64,000 nucleotides of DNA from Enchytraeus crypticus (lineage: Eukaryota > Annelida > Clitellata > Enchytraeida > Enchytraeidae), in NCBI GenBank assembly GCA_905160935.1, contig CAJHZI010000813.1:372001-436000 (forward strand), read 5' to 3'. The position numbers and the translations under genes are program-made. Each line of letters begins with the position of its first letter. Within the stretch, counting starts at the first letter, position 1. Shown here one piece after another: positions 24,893-35,559 of the stretch. Under the pieces are notes generated by a model. It saw only the letters and a list, made by a program, of their open reading frames with translations. It was not told the origin of the DNA and did not search any database.

Positions 24893-24975
24893 TTGAACGA
24901 TAGCAGTGATGCCATGCATTCAAGAAAATAACAATGCTATTGTTGTTGTTCACAACGACATTGTTACAACGTTCA
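24590..24975 (-). repeat. LTR-like repeat, second copy, with (CT)n
   Basis: 24785-24822 and 24888-24975 match 6030-6290 (TATAAGACAAACTCTCTC; ATAGCAGTGATGCCATGCAT). A 60-base (CT)n tract at 24823-24882 lies at the place where the other copy has a short CT run. The GC-rich segment 24600-24770 is unlike its surroundings and not shared with the other copy. It may be a solo LTR of a fossil retroelement. Confidence 0.4.
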
Positions 24976-25629
24976 TTCAGTTCGCCATCAAGCATGGGGT
25001 CCAAAAAATTCAAACAGTATATACGCCTCCTTCTAGCTTAAAATCGATTTTGGGTACTTAAATATTAGTCTATAGGCGCTAGTGTTAATATCCAACCGCT
25101 TTTGATGTATTGTATTAAGCAATTGATAATATTCAGCTATTATTAGCGATAAATGCGCAGAATTAGTACAAATCGACACTACTTAATATAGGATTGACGG
25201 AAATAGAATTAATAACAACATAGCAAAGTGCTGCCATTCCAATCTAGTCTGATATGTATGTGTTGCCCGTCCAATCATGTTTTGTTATATATGTGTTGAC
25301 AAGTATAATTAGTTATTGTTATTATCAAATTAAACAAGTAAACAAATTCTGATCAAGTTCAAAGTTACTGCAATATGTGCACAAAGGATGTCGGCAAGTT
25401 CTTGCCAGGTTTTGTTAAATTATTTAAATTATCTAGGAGTTAACATTGTTTAAATTCATTAAAATTCCTTCAAATCTGATATAGTTCTTTCTCTTAGTGC
25501 ATTTCCTATTGGCAGGTCCATGGTATACAACGCCTCCACTAGGGTGATGGCAAAATATTTTTAATGAAACCACTTGCAATCGAGGTAACTTTATGAGTAA
25601 TTTGAGAATATAAGTTGTATTTTTGATAT
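24976..25629. other. unassigned AT-rich sequence
   Basis: No coding similarity and no structured repeat seen. Confidence 0.4.
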
Positions 25630-27380
25630 TTTGTAAAAAAAAGTTCCCCCCCTCCTTCGAAGGAAAAATTTGAAAAAAAATTTTTTCCCTAAAAAGACAT
25701 GATGTTTTTTCTGTATTAAAGAGAGTAATAGTAATAAGTAAACAACTTTTATTAACAAATAAGATGCGGAACATTTAGTATTCTGTAAAAAATATACAAG
25801 AAATGTTTACAAATTATTTTTTCCTATGAACTTCAGATTCAAAAATTCAATTTTTTTCGATTTTGCATGCAGTTCCTCCATCAGTTTTACAGCACTTTCA
25901 GCACTTTGGTTTGATCTGGGAATGTCAATTAATGACTCCTCGACCGATCCATTTGTCTCTAAATACTTAATTGCCTTCTTGAACTTTATCTTTGTGAGTG
26001 AGGTAAACAGTTCATTGAAGGATGCTTCATTGTACATTAGAAGTGAATGGAACCAAGTATTTGCCCATTCGTAGCAGATGAAGTCGCATGCTGGAGCGAG
26101 AAAGCTACGCCACTGTGGTATAAGAAATAATGCTATCACAGCATATATCGCACGTGAGTTCCATCTTGCCTGGTGTAAATTCGGGAGTTTTCTTCCAGCT
26201 GATTCGAAGCCAATTTGAAGTTGTTTTGTAATGACGATATGCCTGACAAAGTTCATATAAGAACTTGAAATCATCTCGCCATCCAGGGTTCTCGTCTGTG
26301 TTAACATCATCGGTCGCAACGAGGTGAGAATCATAGTTTTCTGTTAATTTGTCAATGAAGGAATTGTTCAGTTCTGGTTTGCTCGTTGGCTCTTGAATAA
26401 GGAAGTCCATGACATGCTCAGAAGGAGGTCGAGTACATGATGCTGACAGCCAGTATACTGTGGCTTCTGAATGCCCTTGCTCAGGACATCATCCTTTATG
26501 AGCTTTACAATCCCGTGAAAACGACCAGTATTTACTGCGGTCGTGTCGCAGATAATCGTGCAAATATTTTCCAAAGCATCATATTCATCATGTAGCTGAT
26601 GTAGTTCCTTGGGAATGACTGGACTGTATCATTTAAGAATAATTTAAGAGTTTGATTACAGTTGTGATATTTTTCAGCAGCACTACTTGATACTCTTCTC
26701 CTTGCAATCTCTTACCATCAAATTGTATACAATAGGGATTGTCTTGAAGTTTTTGAATTATTTTGTTTTTCATTTTCTTTCCTTCAGAGATTACTCGTCG
26801 CCAGACACCCGTCGCACTAAGAACCTAAACATCACGACCCTGTTCAGCAATGATTGCCAGAACGTCATGTGCTTTATGTGTAGAAATATTGCTTTTCAGT
26901 ACAAGTAACCCGCTGTTCTAGTGCTTGCTCTTTGGTTCTTCGATTTGCACTTAGGCGAATATGACGTGGAAGAAGAGGCTGACCACCCGGGTGAAGAATC
27001 AGAGGTTTCAGAGTACGCGAATTCTGAGACAGTACTATGTTTTTGTGTGGGTTGCGATTGAGAAGAACTGGCTTGAGGTTGAATTGTTGATAGTCGGATT
27101 CGATTTCTGGGATGGATTGATTCCAAAGGGGCTTGTTTGACCGTTGAATAGCCAATCTTTTCTCCACTCTTAACTTGCCTCAGGTAGAGCTCTTTATCCT
27201 CTGTGCATTTCCGTTCTCCATTAACGTTGGTGACAACAAATAACTGAGAAATTAACTGGGAATGTGATTAAAAGCAGTCTAGAAGGTCATATAAAATTCA
27301 GTGTTAAATTGAAACCCAAAGTAAAAATGGGGTATATGTGTGAAGAAAAAAAAGTAAAAGGAGGGGGAACTTTTTTAATT
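25630..27380 (-). mobile_element. DNA transposon relic with hAT-like transposase
   Basis: Minus-strand pieces read like one protein. 26896-27167 is a Ser/Pro-rich N-terminus (SETSDSSPGWSASSS). About 26730-26790 reads IQFDGKRLQGEEYQVV. 26368-26574 has ICDTTAVNTGRFHG and YTGCQHHVLDLLL. 26105-26410 has ENPGWRDDFKFLYELC. 25807-26334 covers ARWNSRAIYAVIALF and a C-terminus. The CxxH in GCQHH and the following helices resemble hAT transposases, but I am not certain of the superfamily. AAAAAAGTTCCCCC-type sequence at 25636 and its inverse at 27355 look like terminal inverted repeats. At least three frame changes break it. Confidence 0.55.
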
Positions 27381-27590
27381 TAAAAAGAAATTGATGTTGC
27401 TACTGTCATTTGAATACAATTGTTCCTCGAATGTATGGGGTTTCAGTTTTGAAGCGAGAAATAATGACAATAGACATCACCCTAGTCTCCACTCTTCTCT
27501 GCCTTCATCTTTCCTCTTCATTTACACATATGAGAGGGTCTTTAAATCATCGAACATACCTAATCTCGACCTGCCCCTGCCTCTTTTTCC

Positions 27591-27648
27591 ATCCATTCTA
27601 CCTTCTATGATCTCTATATTAATAGAGATCATAGAAGGTAGAATGGAT
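27591..27648. repeat. perfect 27-bp inverted repeat, 4-base loop
   Basis: ATCCATTCTACCTTCTATG and the next eight bases are repeated as an exact reverse complement after the loop ATTA (arms 27591-27617 and 27622-27648). The left arm is ordinary C LINE sequence (compare 13130-13160), so the right arm is a newly made inverted copy, most simply from template switching. Confidence 0.95.
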
Positions 27649-27974
27649 CTTCTCCCTTAGAATGTGTCCTATCCAACTCGTTTTCCTATTTCTTAATACT
27701 TTTATCAACTGGCTATCTGTACCAACTCTCCCCAGAACTTCCTCATTTGTAAGCTTTTGAGTCCAGCTAATCCTCTCCTCTTCTCCAAATCCCCATCCCT
27801 CCAGTTTCCTAATATCTTCTTTCCTTAAGGTCCATGTTTCACATCCATACAATAGCGTGGTCCAAACCAAAGTTTTCACTTTCTTTATCTTTATGTCTTT
27901 CTTCAGACTCTTTGTTAAAAGTTCTTTCTATTACCAGATGCCGCTTTTGCTTGTGCAATCCTAGTGCATATTTC

Positions 27975-28017
27975 TATCAATCAATCAATAAGAATTTAAC
28001 GTCCGGTTTCTCGATTG
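27975..28017 (-). mobile_element. 43-bp LINE A insertion with 7-bp target duplication
   Basis: Only the last bases of the A LINE (ATCAATCAATAAG, ACGTCCGG), flanked by ATATTTC at 27968-27974 and 28018-28024. It lies within the C LINE. Confidence 0.85.
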
Positions 28018-28370
28018 ATATTTCAGTCTCACCGTCATATCCCGTAATCAGTAATAGTGTGACCCAAATATTTGAAACTCCTTACCTGTTCCAATTTCGC
28101 ACCATTTATTGTGATATTAATTTCACCTTTATTATTGGACACTCCAATATCTTGGTCTTTTTTATATTAATCTTCATGCCATATCTCAATGCCGTATCAT
28201 TCAACCTATCCATTATCTTCTGCAGTCCAGTCTCGCTGCCCTCTTCCATTCCTTGGTCATCTGCAAATCGTACATCTTGTAACAAATTCCCTCCTACTTT
28301 TATTCCTTCTTCCATGTCTTCCTCCATCATAGCCTCAGCGTAAATGTTAAACAGCAGCGGCGAAATGTAG

Positions 28371-29334
28371 CTATCAAATCAAATATCTATTATATTCTTA
28401 TCGACGAGATAATATGAGAATTTCTGCAATTTTGGAGATCAATCCTGGGACTCACCGAGCTAGTCGGTACAGAATATTTATTTATCACATCAGACATTTA
28501 AAAACGCAGGTAAAGCAAATAGGAAAGCGAAATATGGAAACGTTTGTGTGAACGGAGGATACAGGCTATAGAAGCGCTTACATATTCCGGATTTAGTTCA
28601 TTAAAAGTAGACAATTAATATAAAAATATTCATTAATAAAATTATAGTATTCTACTTACAAGTGTGAAGGTAATCACAAACAAAGAGCTACAATAAATAC
28701 TCTGAAATCAGTATACAAGCAGTATAAATACACAAAATCAGTATACAAGCAAATGGAAATAAAAACGATTAAAAGTAATATTTCAACGATTTACGTATAT
28801 CAGATTGACATAGGCCCTATTTAAAGGACGGAAGAGAGCTAGCATTAATGATACTATAAGGAAGATTATTCCATTTATTTACACATCCATTTCTAAAATG
28901 ATAACGTTCTGCGTTTAAAAGTAAAAAAATGTCTAAAAGTATTTATATATATATTGCAGCACCATTGTTTCTAGTTTTACCAGATTTAAACGTAAAAAAT
29001 TCACTGCACGGCAAATCAATGCGATACCCCTCTAATTATTAACGTCATTTACGTTACCCAGCAATAATAACGCAGCAATAATACTTACTAATAGTAAATG
29101 TATACTGTAATAATAAAAATAATAGTCCTTAAAATAACTACTGTTGTCTTGATAAGAATAATTAGTTAGCGTTATCAATAGCGCAATAATTATACGTGGT
29201 ATTATTAAAAAAATTTTGAGTATTGTAGCGTGACAGTTGTTGATTACTGTATGCACAGTGACGTAAATGGTGTGTGTAGAAGTTTTCTTGAACACTAACG
29301 TATTAACTTCCTTTTGTGCACTTGTTTGATGCAG
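28371..29334. other. unassigned sequence, probably p85 intron
   Basis: No exon was recognised. It lies just upstream of the RhoGAP-domain exon, so it is presumably intron of the same gene. 29090-29230 is rich in AATA words. Confidence 0.4.
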
Positions 29335-29545
29335 AACTTCTAGATGATGAATCGTGTCAGAACCGTTTATCACACCTCGTGCAACAATTACCAAGTAGTC
29401 ACAGGCTGTTATTGGACATCGTTATGTCACATCTCTGTCGAGTCTGTGCCATTGAACTCATGAACCAGCGTCAATCAACCAGTCAACTCTCTCAAATCTT
29501 CTCTCATCTACTATTGCGACCTCCGTGGGAGCGCTTTGTGTGTGT
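29335..29545 (+). CDS. PI3K p85 regulatory subunit, RhoGAP (BH) domain exon
   Basis: An exon of the host gene. After a GATGCAG acceptor (AG at 29333-29334), an open frame encodes the C-terminal half of a RhoGAP-like fold: RLSHLVQQLPSSHRLLLDIV, SHLCRVCAIELMN, then SQLSQIFSHLLLRPPWERF. The order LP...LLxxLxxHLxxV...xLxxIFxxLLLR is the RhoGAP signature. In p85 this BH domain binds Rab/Rac-type GTPases, lacks strong GAP activity and lies just before the nSH2 domain. The exon opens in phase 1. The donor is uncertain because several GT steps follow (29538-29547). Alone it could belong to another RhoGAP, but nSH2 exons on the same strand downstream favour p85. Exons for SH3 and the start of BH were not found. 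Confidence 0.7.
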
Positions 29546-30090
29546 GTTAATTATTTCATAATTCATTCCTTAGTAGTAACTTGTGATTGTGTATATCTCA
29601 CCTCATTTACGCTCATCTGTGCACAATCATATCTCACCTCATCTACTCTCATCAGTACTGATTGGATTGCCGAATGAAATTCATAGCACGCTCGCTTAAA
29701 TTTTAACAACTGTTACTGTTTTTTATTCATATAGCCTATAGTGAGTGTCACTAATTAAAAAGAATTAGTTCTTTTTAATATCCTATATCTTCAGAAAAGA
29801 AAATCATAAAACCTTGACTTTAACTTAACTGAATTGAATATGAATTAAATTCTATTAAAATAAAACATAACAATATTGTACATATCAACAGAAACTAAAA
29901 TGTATCCAACATTAATTGTAGTCGAAATTAATATAAATCAAGAAATACTCGAAATTAAACATAAAGCGCGAAACTCAATAATGAACGTTTATGCACACAA
30001 ATTTGTGTAACTGAAAACTAAAACTTTAAAACGAAATTCAATTTTAATGCGATAATTAATTTAATACTGTAGAACTATTTCAGATATTTC

Positions 30091-30131
30091 TTCTAGAAGC
30101 TATAATTTCTAGGAAATTATAGCTTCTAGAA
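30091..30131. repeat. perfect 19-bp hairpin, 3-base loop
   Basis: TTCTAGAAGCTATAATTTC (30091-30109) is followed by TAG and its exact reverse complement (30113-30131). No second copy was seen; its function is unknown. Confidence 0.9.
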
Positions 30132-30242
30132 TGTTCAGTATCTGCGTTAGTATATCTCAAAATACCTTTGTCACGGTACGGGACTATAATAATGTCTCGA
30201 AATAGGTATGCCTTGTTGTAATAATAATAATAATAATAGTAA

Positions 30243-30480
30243 CACACATTATAGTGAAATGATCAACTACGTTGATATATATCACTTTTAATGTTAAATC
30301 CGATAGGCAATTTTGTTCATTTTTCGTGTAACCAGTCCAGTGAATGCCCGAGATTTTACTCTCAGATCAGCGCGACTGGGATTCGAACCCACGAGGGTTC
30401 AATTCACCTCAGGATCTGTCATTTAAAAGTTCATGACGTTATCTACAACTCTAACCATTGCGCTATTGAGACATTCATGT
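30243..30480 (-). mobile_element. SINE family 2 (tRNA-derived), copy 1
   Basis: On the - strand, TCAATAGCGCAATGGTTAGA is an A-box-like start, and GGGTTCGAATCCCAG near 30390 is a near-perfect B box. A conserved body follows (CTGAGAGTAAAATCTCGGGC, ACTGGACTGGTTACACG) and ends near ATTTCACTATAAT. The A-to-B distance is longer than in a tRNA, so it is not a functional tRNA gene. It matches 50463-50706 closely. Confidence 0.8.
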
Positions 30481-31246
30481 AGCTGTGACATAAAACACTG
30501 AATTCGTATTTTTACTTTATTCTGAGTGGACCACGGTTCAGAATTATTTGATTCAGAATACTGTCAGGGACGTTAACTATCGCTGAGTAATTGATAACAA
30601 CCTTCAGGATAGACAATTTGTCAATTTTACTAGAAATAATTAATAATACATAGTAACTTCAATATGTAATAACAAGTGTAAATAGTTCAAGCAATGAATG
30701 GTGATATAACCATATAAATTACAGAACCAGAAAATAAATATCTAAAGTATAACTATGAATTAACAAATGAATTAATAAACCTAATAGAAGTAATGATTTA
30801 TTAAATAATAATGAATAATAATAGTTCAAAGAAATAATAATAAAATATTAAAAGAAAATAATAATGGAAATGTTCTCGTATTCAGTTCACAAAGCTCTTA
30901 GTTTACTTGCGGTTACAACTTATCTAAAATATGCTCTTATACGAGGTTCTCTCATATATATAGAGCTCTCTTATCAATAGAGTCAAAATATTAACATACA
31001 GACATCTATTAATAATCACACATGTTATATAGGTTACTCAAACATGTATGAAATATTAAATAGGATATCTATAATATCTTACTTCCCTCTGTTCCTACAC
31101 CAGGCGTAATATTATGTGTATCCAGGGTTTCTTGGGTGTTAGGGGTAAACTTCCCTTTCAATTAATAACTACTTAGAAATAATCTTTTCTACAAAACCAC
31201 TGCTACTGGGGATGCGGCTTTAAGATTAACTAAAGTTGAACTCGAA

Positions 31247-32430
31247 TTGTTAAGCGATTACGACATGCTGCTGATGATTAAGCACGGAATAAGAGGTGGT
31301 GTAAGCACTATATCAAACCGCTATGCAAAAGCTAATAATAAATGCATGGAAGATAAGTTTAACGTTAATGAACCTTCTAAATATATCAAATACCTAGATT
31401 CGAATAACCTTTATGGCTTTGCGATGAGTAAGCCCCTACCAACACACGGATTCAAGTGGAAGAAGAGCTGGAGAACTGGAAAGATGTTAGTTGTATCCTT
31501 GAAGTTGACTTGGAATATCCCACTACGTTGCACGACCTGCATAATGACGCTCCGTTAGCGCCCGAGAATGTGAAAGCGAATAAAGTAAAGAAATTGATAC
31601 CGAATTTGAATGATAAAACAAAGTACATATTGCATAATGAGAATTTGAAACTGTACGAAAGCTTGGGTCTGAAAATTACTAAAATACACACAGGCATAAA
31701 ATTTGAAGGAAGTCCATGGCTTAAGACAGACATCGATTTACATACACAGCTACGCACTAAGGCTGCAAACGATTTTGAGAAAGATTTCTTTAAACTAATG
31801 AACAATAGCGCTTTTGGAAAGGCAATGGAAAATATTGAAAAAAGGATAGATTTCAGATTGGTTGATGACAGGGAAAAGGCTGTTAAATTGGCTGCAAAGG
31901 CGTACTATGATCGAACGATAATATTTGACGAAAATCTTGTTGGCGTTCATATGAGAAAAACTAAATTGCTGTATAATAAGCCAATCTATCTAGGTATGGT
32001 AATATTAGATTTAAGTAAAACTTTGATGTACGACTTTCACTATAGTTACAGTAAGAAAATGTATGGCGAGAAAGCTAAGCTGTTGTTGACAGTCACGGAT
32101 TCGTTGATGTACGAAATACCGACGGAAGACTTTTACGCAGATATATCTAATGACGTTGAACTCAGATTTGACACTAGCGATTATCCGAGAGTTCATACAT
32201 CAGGTATTAAGACTGGAATTAATAAGAAAGTCATTGGAATATTTAAGGACGAAGCTTGTGGGAAGGAAGTTGAAGAATTTGTTGGATTGAGAGCAAAGCT
32301 GTACTCGTATAAATTGGCAGATGAGGAACACAAGAAATGTAAAGGAGTTAAAAAGAATGTTGTTGAAAGAACAATAACGCATGATGATTATAGAAATTGT
32401 CTGAGAAAAGAGATTATATTAGAAGCATGA
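31247..32430 (+). pseudogene. Polinton DNA polymerase B fragment (fossil)
   Basis: Family B, protein-primed type. The recognisable region contains KYLDSNNLYGFAMSKPLPT (motif A type), a KLMNNSAFGKAMEN segment (motif B type) and TVTDSLMYEIPTEDFY (motif C type). This polymerase copies the element's own DNA from a protein primer in the nucleus. Only the C-terminal half is present, as part of the broken fossil. Confidence 0.85.
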
Positions 32431-33084
32431 ATGTCATCAGATCTCACTTACATGACCTTTACAGTAAACAAGTAAATAAAGTTGCTCTTAGCGCTGATGA
32501 TGACAAGCGAGAAATTTCAGATGATGGGATACATACTTTTGCGTATGGTTATTGTAGATTAGGTGAATAAATATAAAACGTATTTTACAGCTAATTTGTC
32601 AAAGATAATTTTCATTGCACACATGCATTAATATTTTCAAACCACATTTGGTTTGGAAATAATTCCTTTACAACCAGATAACTCCAGCATCATCGCTATC
32701 TGTATTGCAACCATCAATCTCTGCATACAACATTCCTTTATGTTTTCCATAATTGATTTCTCTTACTGTAAACTCAAATCTTTCAGGATTCTTTTCCAAC
32801 TCTTTCTCCAATTCTTTTCCCTCTGTAATATATTCATTAATCTTCTTAGTAGACCATATTTGTAGAGGGGTATCGTCCTCATTTTGTACAACGTATAGTA
32901 TATACGATTTACGAAATTTTGTATTTATGGGTTTCAATCTTTTACAATATATTTATCTCCAATTTTGAGATTTTGAAATTTGAATATTTGCGAGTTTGTA
33001 GCTGTCATTTTATATATGTAAGAAAATTTATTTAAATCAAAATTAATATTTATAGAGATTTCGAAATGTTTACAAACTCTTTCT

Positions 33085-34082
33085 TTAAACACTTTCCAAA
33101 TGTTCTACGGGAATCCATTCATTAAATTTCTTACTGTAACCCACCCATTTAACCAAGACGTGTTCCACACCTTTAATCTTTTTCCTTTGTAAAATCTTTG
33201 CAATTCTATATAATTCTTGATTAGTTTTCTGAAGTTCCTCTGTGTAGAAACCTCCCTCTAATACCTCACCAGATTGATCCTTCAATATATACGTAACAGG
33301 CGATGTATACTTCATTTTGTCTACAACGTACACCTCCTCGGACCAATTTGGTAGGAAACCCTTTTCAAACGCGGCTTTAATCCGGCGAATTCGAACTCTC
33401 TCACCCACCTCAAATTTGTTCATGTTACTTTCTATATTTCTATATTTCCTACTATTAATTATAAATGCTTCGTTTTCCGTTTTACCCGCCTCAATGGGAG
33501 TCATTTTTATGGTCGAATGTTTCGTGTTGTTATACTCTGCAATTAAGTCATCAGTCATATCAATCCAGTTTCTCGTATTTTCCGCAGTAAATCTTTTCCA
33601 CATCTTTTCCTTGATACTTCTATTGAATCGTTCGACGACTGCTGATTTATGTTCACCACATGGAGAGTATCTATTAATATCAAGTTTCTTTAACCAATCA
33701 TCCATGTTTTTGTTGTAAAATTGCATATCCTGATCAACCCATAGGTTGTCAGGGTAAGGTTGTCTTCCAGATGATGACACTATTAATTTGACATAGGTTG
33801 TCTTCCAGATGATGACACTATTAATTTAAACGCCTCTATTGTTGTTTCACCTCTCTTGTCTTTCAACGGAACGCTCCATGCATACTTGGAAAATACATCA
33901 ATGACGTTAAGCATGTATATATAGCCCTTATTAACTCTACTCCATTCCTGCATTTCGATTAAATCTGCTGCCCATATCTCGTCAATTTCAAACACATGAA
34001 CTTGACGTCTCGTAAATTTTCTACGAATCGCTTTGTATAATTCCTTTGCCAAATCTTCAAAGGGTCCAACGTTTAGCTTCAA
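33085..34082 (-). pseudogene. Polinton integrase fragment (fossil)
   Basis: A DDE-type integrase. EIDEIWAADLIEMQEW starts the catalytic core, NVIDVFSKYAWSVPLK follows, and EHKSAVVERFNRSIKEKMW carries the catalytic Glu region. The C-terminus (VLVKWVGYSKKFNEWIPVEHL) is a chromodomain-like tail typical of Polinton integrases. It lies beside the capsid genes on the same strand. Fossil status follows from the element as a whole. Confidence 0.85.
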
Positions 34083-34105
34083 ACCTTTTTCTTCGCTGGA
34101 CCCCT

Positions 34106-34537
34106 CTATATGTTTTTTGACTGGCCAAGACCAAACTTTACCTTATTTTTCATGCCATGGTAAACTAGCTGAGACATATTTCTTTGCGGACTATCAAATC
34201 TTGAATCATTGGCAATTTCGTACGATCGATGTTCCAAAGCTTTGTCGCATATATTTCTGCTTGCAGTATCAGGATTTGCAGTATAAAACTGATCGTGCAA
34301 TTTACACATTCCGTCCAACTCATTGATACCCTGATAGCCTTCGCGATTTCTCTGTTCGTACTTTGTGCCTGGTCCGCAGTACGAATACTTGTTTAGATTA
34401 TTAAATGATCCGTTGGGTACATACTCTCCACGTCTGGCAGGTAAATGTATTTCTTCAACTGTGTTTCCAACTACCGATAACATCTTATTAAATACGCCTT
34501 GACCTGAGATGAATCTCGACTTTCTTCTTCCACACAC
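34106..34537 (-). pseudogene. PLA2-type minor capsid protein fragment (fossil)
   Basis: Encodes FNKMLSVVGNTVEEIHLPAR and a phospholipase A2-like core, with YCGPGTKYEQRN (calcium loop) and DGMCKLHDQFY (catalytic HD). Parvoviruses and adintoviruses carry this domain in a capsid protein that helps the particle leave endosomes. Together with the adjacent capsid frame it marks the element as adintovirus-like. Confidence 0.8.
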
Positions 34538-34682
34538 TCTGCAAACTGCACTCTGCCGTTTTCTATTATTAGCAGTTAATCACTCTTGCGTCTGTATAGA
34601 ATCAGTTTTCCTTTTACATTTCAAACAGTACATATTAAATTACATTATAAAATTTTATAATGTAATTATTAAGTTATAATTA

Positions 34683-35255
34683 TTAAGTTATAATTATTGG
34701 AGTCTGACCATCGGATGTATGGTGTATCACTCTATCGGAAAGTATTGTAACATACATATGAGTATGTTCTGGAACATTTTCACTAAATTTAAAGTTAAGT
34801 TTCATACACATAACGCTGTCTTTGACTTTTTCACTCTGATGACTTACATTGAAGACTACAAGTGGAAATAGCTTTTTGTAATTTATCATATCGATCTGTG
34901 TACCTCCTATTAAATTATTAAATGAATAGTATTCTCTCTTAAATTCATCTGCCATGGCGCAGAAATCTACATAATCATTTGTAGCAAAGTTTATTCTTGG
35001 TTCATTTCCAGGATATCTCTGATCATTCAACTCAACAAAAGCGCTCGTCTAGTTAAGGTGATCGAACACGGCTGGATTCTGTTGTTGTGTTCGTGATTTG
35101 TCAGTTTGAAATCCCACAATTATCCATCTAGGCTTTTCAATTCCACTCTGTCTATTGATCATCCATTCAAATTCTCGAACATTTTGTGTAACTGTAGTGT
35201 GCTGGGTATTTCTAAAACTAAAACTTATTGGAATTTTCTTTTTACTTACAACCAA
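34683..35255 (-). pseudogene. Polinton major capsid protein C-terminus (fossil)
   Basis: Two adjacent frames resemble the second jelly-roll of the Polinton/adintovirus hexon-like capsid protein. One has IEKPRWIIVGFQTDKS, QQQNPAVFDHLN, and the other RYPGNEPRINFATNDY, LFPLVVFNVSHQSEKVKDS. The front of the protein is missing from the window, and a C LINE abuts it at 35.26 kb. Confidence 0.7.
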
Positions 35256-35261
35256 TCTCGC

Positions 35262-35550
35262 AGTAAAGTTAGCGTTTCAACTGATGGTGTTATTCTTGAC
35301 GGGAAATGTGAGACTGAAATATACAGTAGGATTGCACAAGCAAAAGCAGCCTTCGGTAATAGGAAAGAACTGTTACCAAAAAGTCTAAAGAAAGACGCAA
35401 GGATAAAGATAGTGAAAATTTCGGTTTGGACCACGCTGTTGTATGGATGTGAAACATGGACCTTAAGGAGGGAAGATATTAGGAAACTAGAGGCATTGGA
35501 AACGTGGATTTGGAGTTGAATGGAGAGGATTAGCTGGAGTAACACTTACA
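35262..35550 (+). mobile_element. LINE family C fragment, copy 3
   Basis: Encodes GKCETEIYSRIAQAKAAFG, then NRKELLPKS, VWTTLLYGCETWTLRREDI and RKLEALETWIWS, the connection region of the C LINE. Truncated at both ends; the reading stops at 35519. Confidence 0.85.
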
Positions 35551-35559
35551 AATATGAAT

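Larger units (their letters stand above)
27440..28370 (-). mobile_element. LINE family C, copy 2 (3' half)
   Basis: Minus strand. 28106-28330 encodes LLQDVRFADDQGMEEGSETG and the following KINIKKTKI block. 27619-27879 encodes VWTTLLYGCETWTLRKEDIRKLE and WIGHILRE. The C-terminal tail runs toward 27440. It matches the C LINE at 11.4-13.3 kb. A 43-bp piece of A LINE (27975-28017) and a perfect hairpin (27591-27648) disturb it. Confidence 0.85.
31195..35258. mobile_element. Polinton/Maverick (adintovirus-type) fossil, broken
   Basis: A partial virus-like element in the p85 intron. Parts left to right: protein-primed family B DNA polymerase C-terminal half (+ strand, to 32430); a small - strand frame at 32668-32937; retrovirus-like integrase with a chromodomain-like C-terminus (- strand, 33085-34082); a PLA2-type minor capsid protein (34106-34537); and the end of the major capsid protein (34683-35255). 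Terminal inverted repeats, ATPase, protease and the front of the polymerase were not seen. It is broken, with a handful of breaks, but its proteins are better kept than most elements here, so it may be of moderate age. Confidence 0.85.

Noticed and set aside
24599-25013. Arg/Glu-repeat protein
   Set aside because: A reading of the (CT)n tract at 24823-24882.
27391-27660. Genes on the + strand over the C LINE
   Set aside because: They are shadows of the - strand LINE C-terminus.
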